Origin: Hymenobacter pini | GTDB taxonomy: Bacteria > Bacteroidota > Bacteroidia > Cytophagales > Hymenobacteraceae | NCBI RefSeq assembly: GCF_020421205.1 | Contig: NZ_JAIZZH010000003.1 | Span: forward strand, 620,001-684,000 | Length of the DNA: 64,000 bases | Reading direction: 5' to 3' | Shown: one piece after another, positions 9,020-18,175 of the stretch | How the letters are laid out: each line of letters starts with the position of its first letter | How positions within the stretch are numbered: position 1 is the stretch's first letter | Position numbers and translations under genes: made by a program | Notes under the pieces: generated by a model | What the model saw: the letters and a program-made list of their open reading frames with translations, nothing else | Database searches by the model: none | Told to the model about the DNA's origin: nothing

Positions 9020-9600
9020 AGAATGGCTGATTCGGAAGTAATGAAGGCGCGCACCAGCTTTTCGGCTTCATCAATGGCTCGGTCCAAGTCGTCGTTGACG
9101 ATTACCACGTCGAATCGGTCCTCAAACGTCAACTCGAAATTGGCCTTGTAGATGCGGGCCGAAATGCTGGATTCAGAATCGGTAGCCCGGTTACGCAGGC
9201 GCTGCTCCAGCACTTGCAGAGAAGGTGGCTTCACAAAGATGGCCAGGGCTCGTTCCTTATAAAACTCCTTAATGCTCAACCCGCCTTTCACATCCACATC
9301 CAGGATGGCGTGTTGGCCATTTTCCCAAATGCGTTCCACCTCGGATTTTAGTGTGCCGTAAAAGGCTCCTTCGTACACTTCCTCCCATTCCACGAAATCA
9401 TCGTGCCGGATCTTCTCCTGAAACTCCTGTACGGATATGAAGTAGTAATCCTTGCCGTTGGCTTCGGTGCGGCCTCGCTTATCGCGAGTACACGCTGAAA
9501 TAGAGAAGCTTAACTCCGGCATGCGCTCCAGCAGCCGGTGTACGATGGTGGTCTTGCCAGCGCCCGAGGGGGCTGAAAAGGCGATAATTTTACCCTGCAT
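9016..9600 (-). CDS. gmk: Guanylate kinase
   Basis: A 194-residue enzyme that phosphorylates GMP to GDP. The P-loop APSGAGKT is at residues 10-17 and the GMP-binding stretch has SFSISACTRDKR and DYYFISVQEF. Length is standard. The start lies 9 bp downstream of the small Cys protein and the stop overlaps nadD, so it belongs to a four-gene operon. Confidence 0.96.
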   Translation of the reverse strand: MQGKIIAFSAPSGAGKTTIVHRLLERMPELSFSISACTRDKRGRTEANGKDYYFISVQEFQEKIRHDDFVEWEEVYEGAFYGTLKSEVERIWENGQHAILDVDVKGGLSIKEFYKERALAIFVKPPSLQVLEQRLRNRATDSESSISARIYKANFELTFEDRFDVVIVNDDLDRAIDEAEKLVRAFITSESAIL

Positions 9601-9609
9601 CAGGCAAAA

Positions 9610-9903
9610 TTAGGCCATTTCTCTCTGAAGTTTTGCAAGAATTGAATCCGATAACGTGGCGGGGGCGCTTTTACGGCCCAAATGCTCGTTCACGAAATCG
9701 ATGAAAATGTGCTGCTTCTCAATGCTGTCGAAGCATGGTGAGCAGTCTTTGGCGTTATCCACGAAGTACTCCGCATCCTCCGCCGTGGGCTCCTGGCCTA
9801 CAATGATTTGATCGAGTATGGTATTCACACGTTCACAGTCGGGGCCGCTGCTGGCAGCAGGGGCACCGCTCTGGTTGGTTTGCTTTGTAGACGTAGTTTC
9901 CAT
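9610..9903 (-). CDS. Small Cys-containing protein downstream of sigma factor (putative anti-sigma factor)
   Basis: The 97-residue product has a disordered N-terminus (METTSTKQTNQSG) followed by a short helical domain with one early Cys and a CSPC pair (DCERVN, then DNAKDCSPCFDSIEKQHIF), a pattern of zinc-binding anti-sigma domains. There is no membrane segment, so it would be cytoplasmic. It begins 25 bp after the sigma factor gene, which supports a role as its regulator. A longer reading of the frame overlaps the sigma gene and is not needed. Function is inferred from context. Confidence 0.7.
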   Translation of the reverse strand: METTSTKQTNQSGAPAASSGPDCERVNTILDQIIVGQEPTAEDAEYFVDNAKDCSPCFDSIEKQHIFIDFVNEHLGRKSAPATLSDSILAKLQREMA

Positions 9904-9928
9904 AGCGGGGGCTTTGGCTGAAGGGAAA

Positions 9929-10570
9929 TTATTCGGATTCGTCGGAAGAGTCTGCATCGCCATGATCATCGGAGCCATAGCCCATTGACTTGGCATATTT
10001 TTCAAGTTTTTCTTTGAGGAAGTTGCGCGCCCGGTGCAAACGGGAGCGCACCGTACCAATGGGGATGTCCAGCACTTTTGCCATTTCCTCATAGGTAAAC
10101 CCTTCCAGGTCGCAGAGGATGATGACCGTGCGAAAATCCACGGGCAGCGAGTTCAAGGCGCGGGCTACCTCATCACCGATCAGGTCGCGCACGGCTTGTT
10201 GCCGCATGTCGGAGGAAGAGGGGCCGGCATCGTTATCCGCCTCTACATCTTCCGAGTTGTAGTATCCTTCGATCTCGCTGTAGTCAACCTTGGCGGGCTG
10301 CTTACTCTTTTTGCGAAAATCGTTGATGAACGAATTTTTCAGGATGCGAAACAGCCACGCTTTGGCATTCGTTCCCGGCTCGAAGTACTCAAAGAAGCGA
10401 TATGCTTTCAGATAAGTTTCCTGCACAAGGTCATTTGCATCATCTTCATCGAGAGTGAGGCGAAAGGCGAAGTTGTACAGAGAATCGAGCACAGGCATCA
10501 GTTCGGCCTGAAAACGCCGGTCCTTTTCCTCTTTGCTCAGTTTAGGAATCCGCTCGGGAGAGTCGCTCAT
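9929..10570 (-). CDS. ECF-type RNA polymerase sigma factor
   Basis: A 213-residue sigma-70 family protein. Region 2 is seen as FRLTLDEDDANDLVQETYLKAY and RILKNSFINDFRKK, and region 4 as LPVDFRTVIILCDLEGFTYEEMA with IPIGTVRSRLHRARNFL. The acidic C-terminal tail (GDADSSDESE) is unusual. This form, lying upstream of a small Cys protein and gmk, looks like the housekeeping-like ECF factor common in Cytophagales. Its stimulus cannot be read from the sequence. Confidence 0.92.
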   Translation of the reverse strand: MSDSPERIPKLSKEEKDRRFQAELMPVLDSLYNFAFRLTLDEDDANDLVQETYLKAYRFFEYFEPGTNAKAWLFRILKNSFINDFRKKSKQPAKVDYSEIEGYYNSEDVEADNDAGPSSSDMRQQAVRDLIGDEVARALNSLPVDFRTVIILCDLEGFTYEEMAKVLDIPIGTVRSRLHRARNFLKEKLEKYAKSMGYGSDDHGDADSSDESE

Positions 10571-10887
10571 GAACGCTAAAAATTGCGGCTGAATATTAAG
10601 AAAATACCGCTGTCAGACAAATCTATGGGAGTATACCGGCTTTGGTACAGAATGTTTCTGCAGCGCAAAATACCGGTTGATGCCTGCCGATTATAAAATC
10701 AACAGCCCCAATTGCCCAGGTAGGCTACCTTACATCAAGGGGAGGCGCACCAGTGCAGGACGCCTCTACCTACGGGTTTTGCAGCTAAGTAGGTTGCACC
10801 TGTGCTCTAGTAGTGCATACTTGGCGGTATAACTCATGTGTTTGTGCTGCCCCCATCGTGCAATACATCCGTATTTATCAGGCTGTA
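10571..10887. other. Intergenic region upstream of the sigma operon
   Basis: 317 bp without a credible gene. On the minus strand TAGATTTG (10625-10618) fits a -7 box about 48 bp before the sigma factor start, but no good -33 box is visible. The remainder shows no clear hairpin, repeat or coding signal. Confidence 0.5.
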
Positions 10888-11925
10888 TCAGGCCAGCGGC
10901 AAGGGCAACCATTGTTGAATGCGGGCTAGTACTTGCAACGGCTCCAGTGCCTTAATGCACGTGCAAGCGGCGGGTTGGGCCCGGCAATCCTCACAATCGG
11001 GTTTATCCAGTACCAGATACTCGGCATGGGGGCCGAAGGGAGCCCAGCGGCCGGGGTGCATGGGCCGGATGGGCGGGTACAGCCCCAAGGCGTGCCGGCC
11101 CAGCGCCGCGGCTAAGTGCAGCGGCCCTGTGCTACCCGCTACCAACCCATCGGCCGCGGCAATGAAGGCGAGAAACTCCGGCAAGGCCAACTGCCCGGTC
11201 AGCTCGGCGGTGATGTATGCTTGGTGCTCCACTAGCCACTCGCGCAGCTCCTCTCCTTCGGCAGCCGTGCCGGTAATAAACACCCGATGCCCGGCCTGGT
11301 GCAACAGCCGGGCTAGTGTGCCAAAATGCGGTAGGCCCCACTCCCGGGCGCTGCCCCGGCTACGCGGGTGCAGAATAACGTTGAGCTGTCCTGATTGCCG
11401 GTCTTTGAGTAGCCGCTGCAACTCGGGCCGCAGCTCCACGGCTGGCCGTATCTGTACCAGATGCGCTACTTCCGGTATCGGTAATATGCTGGCTTCGCCC
11501 ACACCTGCCAGCAACTGCAGGTTGAGTTGGGCTTCGTGCAGGGGTGAATGGCGGCGGCTCAGTGACACCAAGCGGTTGCAGGTGAGCCAGTGGAACCACC
11601 GGTTGCGCGTGCCTACGCGGGTACGAATGTCTGCTTTGCGGGCCAGGTGGGCCAGCTGTCTGTTGGGGAAAATATGCAGAATTGTATCGGCACCGGTGGC
11701 CCGAAGGGCTGCAACCTGCTCGGCAGCGGGTAACTGCTGCAACTCATCGAAATTTACAAACTCATCCAGCCACGGACAAGCTTCGGCTACTGCCTGCGTG
11801 TAGGTGCGGCCCAACAACAGTACCTGGCATTCCGGGAACAGTTGCTTTAAGCGGCCCGCCACGGGTAGGGTCAGCACTACGTCGCCGATGGCATCGGTGC
11901 GGCTGATGAGGAAGGTTTGGCTCAT
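10888..11925 (-). CDS. Glycosyltransferase family 9 (heptosyltransferase-like)
   Basis: A 345-residue protein starting MSQTFLISRTDAIGDVVLTL, the GT9 N-terminal signature, and containing LNVILHPRSRGSAREWGLPHF and VAGSTGPLHLAAALG, the conserved donor-site region of ADP-heptose:LPS heptosyltransferases. It probably adds a sugar to lipopolysaccharide core at the inner membrane. A Cys cluster near the C-terminus (CEDCRAQPAACTC) is noteworthy. The ATG overlaps the stop of the upstream glycosyltransferase (ATGA), so the two are translationally coupled. Confidence 0.9.
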   Translation of the reverse strand: MSQTFLISRTDAIGDVVLTLPVAGRLKQLFPECQVLLLGRTYTQAVAEACPWLDEFVNFDELQQLPAAEQVAALRATGADTILHIFPNRQLAHLARKADIRTRVGTRNRWFHWLTCNRLVSLSRRHSPLHEAQLNLQLLAGVGEASILPIPEVAHLVQIRPAVELRPELQRLLKDRQSGQLNVILHPRSRGSAREWGLPHFGTLARLLHQAGHRVFITGTAAEGEELREWLVEHQAYITAELTGQLALPEFLAFIAAADGLVAGSTGPLHLAAALGRHALGLYPPIRPMHPGRWAPFGPHAEYLVLDKPDCEDCRAQPAACTCIKALEPLQVLARIQQWLPLPLA

Positions 11926-12686
11926 ACGCGCGGCTTGGTTTTGAGCTTGGCAAACTTCAGAAACACGCCCCAGGCCGAAATAACGGCAATGCTCAACCCG
12001 GCGAAACCATCTAAAAAGCCCAGCCTTAGGAAGTAACCGTGCACGAATTTCCACCACGGCTTCAGCAACAGGTGAAACAGGGACACGTTGCGTTTGCCCC
12101 GCAGCCACAGCTCCTCAGCGGCAATGCTGGTGAAGCGGTTGAGTTGCTGCACATGCTGCTCTACGGAATCATAGGAATAGTGCAGGGCGTCACCGGCCAA
12201 GGGTATCGGGGCGGGCTGATTAGGGCTTAGCTCGTACCGTTCGTGTAGTAGCAGCCCCGTCCACTGGCCCAGACGCCGGTCATAGAGACGTAGCTTCCGG
12301 TCAGGGTACCAACCGCCGTGCCGCACCCAGCTGCCGCAGTAGTTGGTGAGGCGGGCCAGGGTGTAGCCCCCACCCTGCCAATTGGTTTTGGCCACCTCAA
12401 TATTCTGGCGCAATTCTTCGGTCAGCACTTCATCGGCATCCAGCTGCAGCACATGGTCGTTCTGGGCTTGGGCAGTGGCGTAGTTTTTCTGCTGCACGTA
12501 GCCTTCAAAGGCATATTGCACCACGCGCGCCCCCAACTCACGGCAAATTTCCACGGTGCGGTCAGATGAGAAACTGTCGACTACCAGTAGCTCATCCGCC
12601 ACGGGCCGGGCAGCTTTGAGGCAGCGGGCAATGTTGGCTTCTTCGTTGAAGGTGATGATGACGACGGACAGCGGAACCTGGGGCAT
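11922..12686 (-). CDS. Glycosyltransferase family 2 (KdtX/WaaE-like)
   Basis: From the ATG at 12686 the 254-residue product starts MPQVPLSVVIITFNEEANI, a GT2 fold with VVDSFSSDRT and the DADE motif (LQLDADEVLT). The pattern GGWYPDRKLRLYDR and LLHERYEL is typical of the WaaE/KdtX group that modifies LPS core. A hydrophobic C-terminal stretch (DGFAGLSIAVISAWGVFLKF) could be a membrane anchor. An alternative ATG at 12749 would add 21 residues not typical of the family. It is coupled to the GT9 gene. Confidence 0.88.
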   Translation of the reverse strand: MPQVPLSVVIITFNEEANIARCLKAARPVADELLVVDSFSSDRTVEICRELGARVVQYAFEGYVQQKNYATAQAQNDHVLQLDADEVLTEELRQNIEVAKTNWQGGGYTLARLTNYCGSWVRHGGWYPDRKLRLYDRRLGQWTGLLLHERYELSPNQPAPIPLAGDALHYSYDSVEQHVQQLNRFTSIAAEELWLRGKRNVSLFHLLLKPWWKFVHGYFLRLGFLDGFAGLSIAVISAWGVFLKFAKLKTKPRV

Positions 12687-12775
12687 AGCGCGGGCAAATA
12701 TCGGGGTTTTGCGCGGGCGGGTTACCTTCTGCAGACTGGGGTAATTCAAGACTATATTTTACGTACCGACCGGCC

Positions 12776-13621
12776 ATGACTATTTCGCGGAATCCTCGTC
12801 AACGGATGTGTCTTATGTATTGGCTGGCAGGAAGCGCCATATTGTTTGGTGCCTGCGAAACGCCACCTTCTACTAGGTTTGACCCGGTGGCTATAGGTAA
12901 ACCGCGTGACTTAACGCGGGTACTAGGGCCCGCGGGCCAGTTGATAGGGCCGGATACAGCCGACTTCCTGCTCACCTACGATCCGGCTACTCAGTTGAAT
13001 AGTTTTTCGTTGGTGCATGCGGCCGATACGATGCCGTGGCTTACTGCGCGGTCTTTTAGGTACAAAGGCTTATACTATCTGGTTACGCCGGGGCTGGATT
13101 CAACAAGTACCTGGGTACACGCGGTGCGAATCTCCGGGCGTGCCGTGCAGGGTTTGGGCACTGCCTACACGCAGATGGCTGACCTGTCGGCGGAGGTGGA
13201 AGCGGGGAAATTTTCGGAACTGGTGCGTTACCATAGTCTGACTTCCGACAGTATTTGCGTGCGGTTCGATAAAGCGACTTTGCACAGTTTCTACCGCTCC
13301 CTGCCAGATAGCTTCCCTGTTTATCGTTTACTACCAACGCAGCGGCTTAGCCGTACGTCCACAGTAAACAGAGACCAGCCGCGTGCGGCTTTCAGTGTGT
13401 ACCCGAATCCGGCAACTGAAGTGGCTACCGCAACTTTCGATACGCCGGAGCGGCATGCCGTCCGCGTGCTGGATGCCGCCGGGCGTGAAATCTGGCAGAC
13501 ATCCAGCTCAGCTGCAGCCATTCAACTGCCCATGAGCTTACTCTCTACCGGGACTTACACAATTCAGGCGTCTGCCACCAATAGCCGCCCGGTATTTCAC
13601 CGATTATCGGTGGTGAGGTGA
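12776..13621 (+). CDS. Lipoprotein with type IX secretion C-terminal sorting domain
   Basis: A 281-residue protein with a lipobox-like N-terminus (LAGSAILFGAC, Cys at about 27). The middle has no recognisable family. The last 75 residues are a T9SS type A sorting domain: FSVYPNPATEVATATF, VRVLDAAGREIWQ and a final STGTYTIQ with a short basic end. Known cargo with this tail is exported across the outer membrane by the Por machinery. A lipobox together with a T9SS tail is unusual and one of the two may be non-functional. Role unknown. Confidence 0.8.
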   Translation: MTISRNPRQRMCLMYWLAGSAILFGACETPPSTRFDPVAIGKPRDLTRVLGPAGQLIGPDTADFLLTYDPATQLNSFSLVHAADTMPWLTARSFRYKGLYYLVTPGLDSTSTWVHAVRISGRAVQGLGTAYTQMADLSAEVEAGKFSELVRYHSLTSDSICVRFDKATLHSFYRSLPDSFPVYRLLPTQRLSRTSTVNRDQPRAAFSVYPNPATEVATATFDTPERHAVRVLDAAGREIWQTSSSAAAIQLPMSLLSTGTYTIQASATNSRPVFHRLSVVR

Positions 13622-13703
13622 GCAGCCGCTTGTACAAAACCTGGCCGTGGTTGGTTACGACGACGCTTTTCCCGTATACCGCCCAGTTACACAGCTTCTG
13701 TAT

Positions 13704-14576
13704 ATGACTGCATCTTCCGAAAAAATTGCCCTGGTAACAGGTGCCACGGCCGGTATTGGCACCGTTACAGCCCGGGCGCTGGCGCAGCAAGGTTTTCATG
13801 TGATACTGTTGGCCCGCAATGCGGACAAAGCCGCCCATACCCGCCACGAAATTCAACAACTGGCTTGGCCCGGCCGCCGCGTAGATGTGCTGCTCTGCGA
13901 CTTGTCGGACCTAGGCCAGGTGCGCCGGGCAGCCGAGGAGTTTTGCCAGCGCTACGGCCACCTGGATGTGCTGGTGAACAACGCCGGACTGGTGCTGGGC
14001 GACGAGCGGCAGGTATCGGCTGATGGCTACGAGCTAACGCTGGCCACTAACCACCTAGGGCCGTTTCTGCTTACCAGCTTGCTGCTGGACCGGCTGCAGC
14101 AGAGTCCGGCAGCGCGCATTGTGAACGTGGCTTCCATGGCGTATCAGTTTGCCAAGCCCGACTTTGGTACGCTGGAAGTTGCCGGCAGTTACTCGCCCAT
14201 GCGCGCCTACGCCAATTCCAAGCTGTACAACATCATGTTCACGCAGGAGCTGGCGCGGCGGCTACGGGAGCACAGCATCAGTAACGTAACCACCAACAGC
14301 CTGCACCCGGGAGTAGTGGCCAGTAGCTTCGGGCAAGGCTCAACCTGGTTTACCAAGGCGTTTTATAAGGTGGCTGCGCCGTTTATGACTTCTTCTGAAG
14401 AAGGTGCCCAGACCAGCATTTACCTAGCTACGGACCCGGAGGTAGCCGACACCAGCGGCGGATATTTTGTAAAGAAACGGCCAGAAGCCGTGAAATCGGG
14501 TTACAACACGCCCGAAAACGCGCGGCAATTGTGGCAGCGCAGTGAGCAATTGACGGGCGCAGGATTTTTAAACTAG
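13704..14576 (+). CDS. Short-chain dehydrogenase/reductase (retinol dehydrogenase-like)
   Basis: A 290-residue NAD(P)-dependent oxidoreductase. The cofactor motif TGATAGIG is near residue 14, NNAG follows (VLVNNAGLVLG), and the catalytic S and YANSK (Y-x3-K) are present. The stretch TNHLGPFLLTSLLL resembles retinol dehydrogenase/WW-oxidoreductase-like SDRs. The substrate cannot be told. The ATG at 13704 directly precedes the first beta strand; the longer frame overlaps non-family sequence. Confidence 0.9.
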   Translation: MTASSEKIALVTGATAGIGTVTARALAQQGFHVILLARNADKAAHTRHEIQQLAWPGRRVDVLLCDLSDLGQVRRAAEEFCQRYGHLDVLVNNAGLVLGDERQVSADGYELTLATNHLGPFLLTSLLLDRLQQSPAARIVNVASMAYQFAKPDFGTLEVAGSYSPMRAYANSKLYNIMFTQELARRLREHSISNVTTNSLHPGVVASSFGQGSTWFTKAFYKVAAPFMTSSEEGAQTSIYLATDPEVADTSGGYFVKKRPEAVKSGYNTPENARQLWQRSEQLTGAGFLN

Positions 14577-14610
14577 GATTCGGGAGCTACCAAACAATGC
14601 ACTGACTTAA

Positions 14611-14618
14611 TAGCTTTG
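14611..14618 (+). promoter_or_regulatory. Putative -7 box of the monooxygenase gene
   Basis: TAGCTTTG fits the Bacteroidota -7 consensus and lies 38 bp before the start of the flavin monooxygenase gene. No matching -33 box was found. Confidence 0.35.
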
Positions 14619-14656
14619 CATAGTCAATTCATGTACCTACCTGATTTAAGAAAACA

Positions 14657-15703
14657 ATGGAACTTGGCATCAGCTCATTTGGCGAAGTAGCCCCCGCCCA
14701 CGTAGCCGGTGGTGATACTGCCGCCGCCCAACGCACCCAGGAACTGGTGGCCCTGGGCCGCCGCGCCGACGAAGCCGGCTTGGATGTAGTGGCTATTGGC
14801 GAGCATCACCGGGCCGATTACGTGGTATCGTCACCGGAAATGGTGTTGGCGGCGGTGGCGGCAGTGAGCAGCCGGGTGCGGCTCACCAGTGCCGTTACGG
14901 TGCTTAGCTCCACCGACCCCGTACGTACGTTCCAGAACTTTGCCACCCTCGACCTGCTTTCCAACGGCCGGGCCGAAATCATTGCCGGCCGGGGCTCTTT
15001 TATTGAGTCGTTCCCGCTGTTTGGGCAAGATTTGCAGGATTACGATGCCCTGTTTGCTGAGAAGCTGGGCTTACTGTTGCAGCTTAACGAGCAGGAAGTA
15101 ATTACCTGGCAGGGCAAACATCGGGCGGCCATTGCAGGCAAGGGTGTATATCCGCGGCCGGTGCAGCCCAAGCTACCCATCTGGATTGGGGTAGGTGGCA
15201 CGCCGGCTTCCGCGGCCCGGGCTGGCTCCCTGGGGCTGGGGCTTACAATTGCTATTTTAGGTGGTGCGCCGGCTCAGTACGTATCATTTGCCGAGCTGCA
15301 CCGCCGGGCCGCTCAGCAGGCCGGGCATAACGGGCCACTGCCGCTATGCATCAACTGTCACTTCCACATAGCCGAAGATTCCAAACAAGCTGCCGACGAG
15401 TTCTTCCCGGCTTACTCATTGGTGATGAACCGCATTGGTCGGGAGCGGGGCTGGCCGCATATGTCACGGCAGCAGTTCGACTACCTGCGCGGGCCACAGG
15501 GGCCGCTGTTCGTAGGCACGCCCCAGGAAATCACCGAAAAACTGGTGTACCTGCACGGGCTGTTCGGCAACACACGCTTTATCGGCCAGCTGATGCTGGA
15601 AGGTATGCCCCACGAGGCCGTATTACGTTCCACTGAACTGTTTGGGCAAGTGGTAGCCCCTGCGGTGCGTGAGCGGCTGGGCATCACTGCTACTGTCTCG
15701 TAG
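14657..15703 (+). CDS. Luciferase-like flavin-dependent oxidoreductase
   Basis: A 348-residue LLM-class protein starting MELGISSFGEVAP. It has the TIM-barrel pattern of bacterial-luciferase-like monooxygenases: GLDVVAIGEHHRADYVVSSP, SSTDPVRTFQNFATLDLLSN and GRAEIIAGRGSF. These enzymes use reduced flavin (FMNH2 or F420) to oxidise small molecules. The substrate is unknown. It is a single gene closed by a strong terminator. Confidence 0.9.
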   Translation: MELGISSFGEVAPAHVAGGDTAAAQRTQELVALGRRADEAGLDVVAIGEHHRADYVVSSPEMVLAAVAAVSSRVRLTSAVTVLSSTDPVRTFQNFATLDLLSNGRAEIIAGRGSFIESFPLFGQDLQDYDALFAEKLGLLLQLNEQEVITWQGKHRAAIAGKGVYPRPVQPKLPIWIGVGGTPASAARAGSLGLGLTIAILGGAPAQYVSFAELHRRAAQQAGHNGPLPLCINCHFHIAEDSKQAADEFFPAYSLVMNRIGRERGWPHMSRQQFDYLRGPQGPLFVGTPQEITEKLVYLHGLFGNTRFIGQLMLEGMPHEAVLRSTELFGQVVAPAVRERLGITATVS

Positions 15704-15721
15704 GCACCAAGCAACCAGAAT

Positions 15722-15755
15722 GAAAAAGGGCTGCCATTTCTGGCAGCCCTTTTTT
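15722..15755 (+). terminator. Terminator of the LLM oxidoreductase gene
   Basis: AAAAAGGGCTGCCA and TGGCAGCCCTTTTTT flank a 4-base loop (TTTC), giving a 14-bp stem with a T tract. It also lies downstream of ahcY on the minus strand and may act in both directions. Confidence 0.88.
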
Positions 15756-15799
15756 AGTATCGGAATAAAAGCAGAACTGTTAATCCGGAAAGTTTGGGT

Positions 15800-17116
15800 T
15801 TAGTAGCGGTACAGGTCCGATTTGAACGGGCCTTCTACCGGTACTTTGATGTAATCAGCCTGCTTGGGCGTCAGCTCATCCAGCTCCACACCAATTTTGG
15901 CGAGGTGCAGGCGGGCCACCTTCTCGTCGAGGTGCTTGGGCAGGGTATATACCTGGTTTTCATACTGGTCGGCGTGCTGCCACAGCTCCAGTTGGGCCAG
16001 CGTCTGGTTCGTGAAGGAGTTCGACATCACAAACGAGGGGTGGCCGGTGGCACAGCCCAGGTTCACCAAACGACCTTCAGCCAGAATGATTACCTCTTTG
16101 CCTTCGATGTTGTACAGGTCCACCTGGGGCTTAACAGTGTCTTTGGTGTGGCCGTAGTTTTTGTTCAGCCACGCCATGTCAATTTCATCATCGAAGTGGC
16201 CGATGTTGCAGACGATGGCTTTGTCCTTGAGGGCGCGGAAGTGCTCCTCACGCACGATGTCGCAGTTGCCGGTAGTCGTAATTACGATATCGGCATCCTT
16301 GATAGCGTTTTCCATCTTCTTTACTGCGTACCCATCCATAGCAGCCTGCAGGGCGCAAATGGGGTCAATTTCCGTTACTACCACGCGGGCACCAGCCCCA
16401 CGCAGCGAAGCGGCAGTACCTTTTCCTACGTCGCCGTAGCCAGCTACCACGGCCACTTTACCGGCCATCATCACGTCGGTAGCGCGGCGGATAGCATCCA
16501 CAGCCGACTCTTTGCAGCCGTATTTGTTGTCGAATTTCGACTTGGTTACCGAGTCGTTGATGTTGAAGGCGGGCATGGGCAAGCTGCCGTTCTTCACGCG
16601 CTCCATCAAGCGCAGAACACCCGTGGTGGTTTCCTCCGAAATACCTTTGATGCCGGCCGCCAGCTCAGGGTACTGATCCAGCACCATGTTGGTCAGGTCG
16701 CCACCATCGTCCAGAATCATATTCAGGGGCTGGCGTTCCTCACCGAAGAACAGCGTCTGCTCGATGCACCAGTTGAACTCCTCTTCGTTCATGCCTTTCC
16801 AGGCATATACCGGAATACCAGCGGCAGCAATAGCAGCAGCGGCGTGGTCCTGGGTGGAGAAGATGTTGCATGACGACCACGTTACGTCAGCGCCCAACTC
16901 AATAAGAGTTTCGATGAGCACCGCCGTTTGAATGGTCATGTGCAGGCAGCCGGCAATGCGCGCGCCTTTCAGCGGCTTGCTGGCGCCGTATTCCGCCCGC
17001 AGCGACATGAGGCCGGGCATTTCGGCCTCAGCGAGGCGGATTTCTTTGCGGCCCCACTCGGCGAGGCTCATGTCTTTCACTTTATACGGAACGTAGGCCG
17101 TGGTCTTAGTCTCCAT
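15800..17116 (-). CDS. ahcY: Adenosylhomocysteinase
   Basis: A 438-residue NAD-dependent hydrolase that splits S-adenosylhomocysteine into adenosine and homocysteine and so clears the product of methyltransferases. Family features are [41 protein letters not shown] and the NAD motif GYGDVGKG; the C-terminus is PFKSDLYRY. The ATG at 17116 gives the usual N-terminus; upstream residues in the frame are not family-like. Confidence 0.97.
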   Translation of the reverse strand: METKTTAYVPYKVKDMSLAEWGRKEIRLAEAEMPGLMSLRAEYGASKPLKGARIAGCLHMTIQTAVLIETLIELGADVTWSSCNIFSTQDHAAAAIAAAGIPVYAWKGMNEEEFNWCIEQTLFFGEERQPLNMILDDGGDLTNMVLDQYPELAAGIKGISEETTTGVLRLMERVKNGSLPMPAFNINDSVTKSKFDNKYGCKESAVDAIRRATDVMMAGKVAVVAGYGDVGKGTAASLRGAGARVVVTEIDPICALQAAMDGYAVKKMENAIKDADIVITTTGNCDIVREEHFRALKDKAIVCNIGHFDDEIDMAWLNKNYGHTKDTVKPQVDLYNIEGKEVIILAEGRLVNLGCATGHPSFVMSNSFTNQTLAQLELWQHADQYENQVYTLPKHLDEKVARLHLAKIGVELDELTPKQADYIKVPVEGPFKSDLYRY

Positions 17117-17155
17117 CAGTCGGATACAGTGGTGAAGTAGTCGTTTTTCTAACCG

Positions 17156-17163
17156 CAAAGATA
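17156..17163 (-). promoter_or_regulatory. -7 box upstream of ahcY
   Basis: On the minus strand TATCTTTG matches TAnnTTTG and lies 39 bp before the ahcY ATG. A clear -33 box is not seen. Confidence 0.45.
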
Positions 17164-17212
17164 CTCGATTTGTTATCCATTTGCCTGTTCCTAGAAACCC
17201 TTGCTCCAGACG

Positions 17213-17250
17213 ACAGGAAGGCTGCCCAGGTTCACCTAGGCAGCCTTCTG
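17213..17250 (-). terminator. Hairpin between the DUF4397 gene and ahcY
   Basis: Arms GGAAGGCTGCC and GGCAGCCTTC flank an 11-base loop. There is no T tract, so it may be a weak or factor-dependent terminator for the DUF4397 gene that ends at 17277, or an mRNA-end stabiliser. Confidence 0.35.
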
Positions 17251-17276
17251 GGCATTGCTATAAAAGTGGGGCTCGC

Positions 17277-18029
17277 TTAGTTATTGGAAACGATAACCGC
17301 TTTGGGCTGCTGATCCGTTGGTACGCCGGCCCCAACAATACCCCGTACTACAATAGTGTAGATTTTGCCGCCTTCATAGGTTTTGGTGCCGGAGCCGGTA
17401 CCGTCACCTACGGCCAGTATCTGGCTACGTGGGTTGCCGCCGGTGATGCTCAGGCTGTAAGGTCCGGCGTTGATGGTCACAAAATCGGAGGCTGCACCAA
17501 AAGCTACGTCTGGCGTCAGGTCAGTGCTGGTTCCGCCAGCTAGTGCAGAGGGCGCCGTGAGCCGCACGGGCGAGGGTGCTCCTACGGCCAAGTGTACTAC
17601 TCGCACTTTAGCCTGATTACTGGCCGGAGCAGTCAGGTTATCCGTAACAAACAGCAAGGAGGCACTGCCAATGGTAGCCGTAGGCGAGTACACAAATGCC
17701 GAGTAGTTCTGGTCTTTGGCAATGGCTACCTGCTGGGTGGCAACCGTGGTGTTTGAGCCATTGACGATGCGCAGGGAGGGGGTACCAACGCCTACGCCCA
17801 CGTAGCCCGTGTTCTGCCCATACGTGAGTTGGCCGGCCTGCTGGCTATCAAACACCGCCGAAACCTGGGTGTTTGCGGCAGCAGCGGCGTGCACTATCTG
17901 CACTTTGCCCTGGTCGGGCATGGGGGTAGAGTTATTGTCATCATCGTTGCCGCAGGCCGAGAAGGCCAGGGTGGCGGGCAAGGCCAGCGCAAACAAGGCA
18001 GGACGGAAAAGCGAGGTCAGCGTTTTCAT
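17277..18029 (-). CDS. DUF4397-domain lipoprotein
   Basis: A 250-residue lipoprotein (MKTLTSLFRPALFALAL, then lipobox FSAC and an Asp/Asn-rich linker). The mature part has two DUF4397 repeats, each opening with a pattern like KVQIVHAAAAANTQVSAVFD and RVVHLAVGAPSPVRL, a beta-sandwich common in Bacteroidota surface lipoproteins. Function is unknown. The acidic GNDDDNN after Cys may favour surface export. It is a single gene. Confidence 0.88.
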   Translation of the reverse strand: MKTLTSLFRPALFALALPATLAFSACGNDDDNNSTPMPDQGKVQIVHAAAAANTQVSAVFDSQQAGQLTYGQNTGYVGVGVGTPSLRIVNGSNTTVATQQVAIAKDQNYSAFVYSPTATIGSASLLFVTDNLTAPASNQAKVRVVHLAVGAPSPVRLTAPSALAGGTSTDLTPDVAFGAASDFVTINAGPYSLSITGGNPRSQILAVGDGTGSGTKTYEGGKIYTIVVRGIVGAGVPTDQQPKAVIVSNN

Positions 18030-18175
18030 AAGCAGAGAATTGGATGAACTGACTGCCAAAACGAAGGCAAGTGCGCTTTTGTTGGATCAGGGCTAAAACT
18101 TTTCCTCGATGAATTGCACTTTTTTCTCGTCCAAACACTTAGCACTCTGACTATATATCCCGTAGCTTTGTCTTC

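Noticed and set aside
15794..16873. 359-residue plus-strand frame opposite ahcY
   Set aside because: It mirrors the conserved ahcY gene and shows no independent signals.
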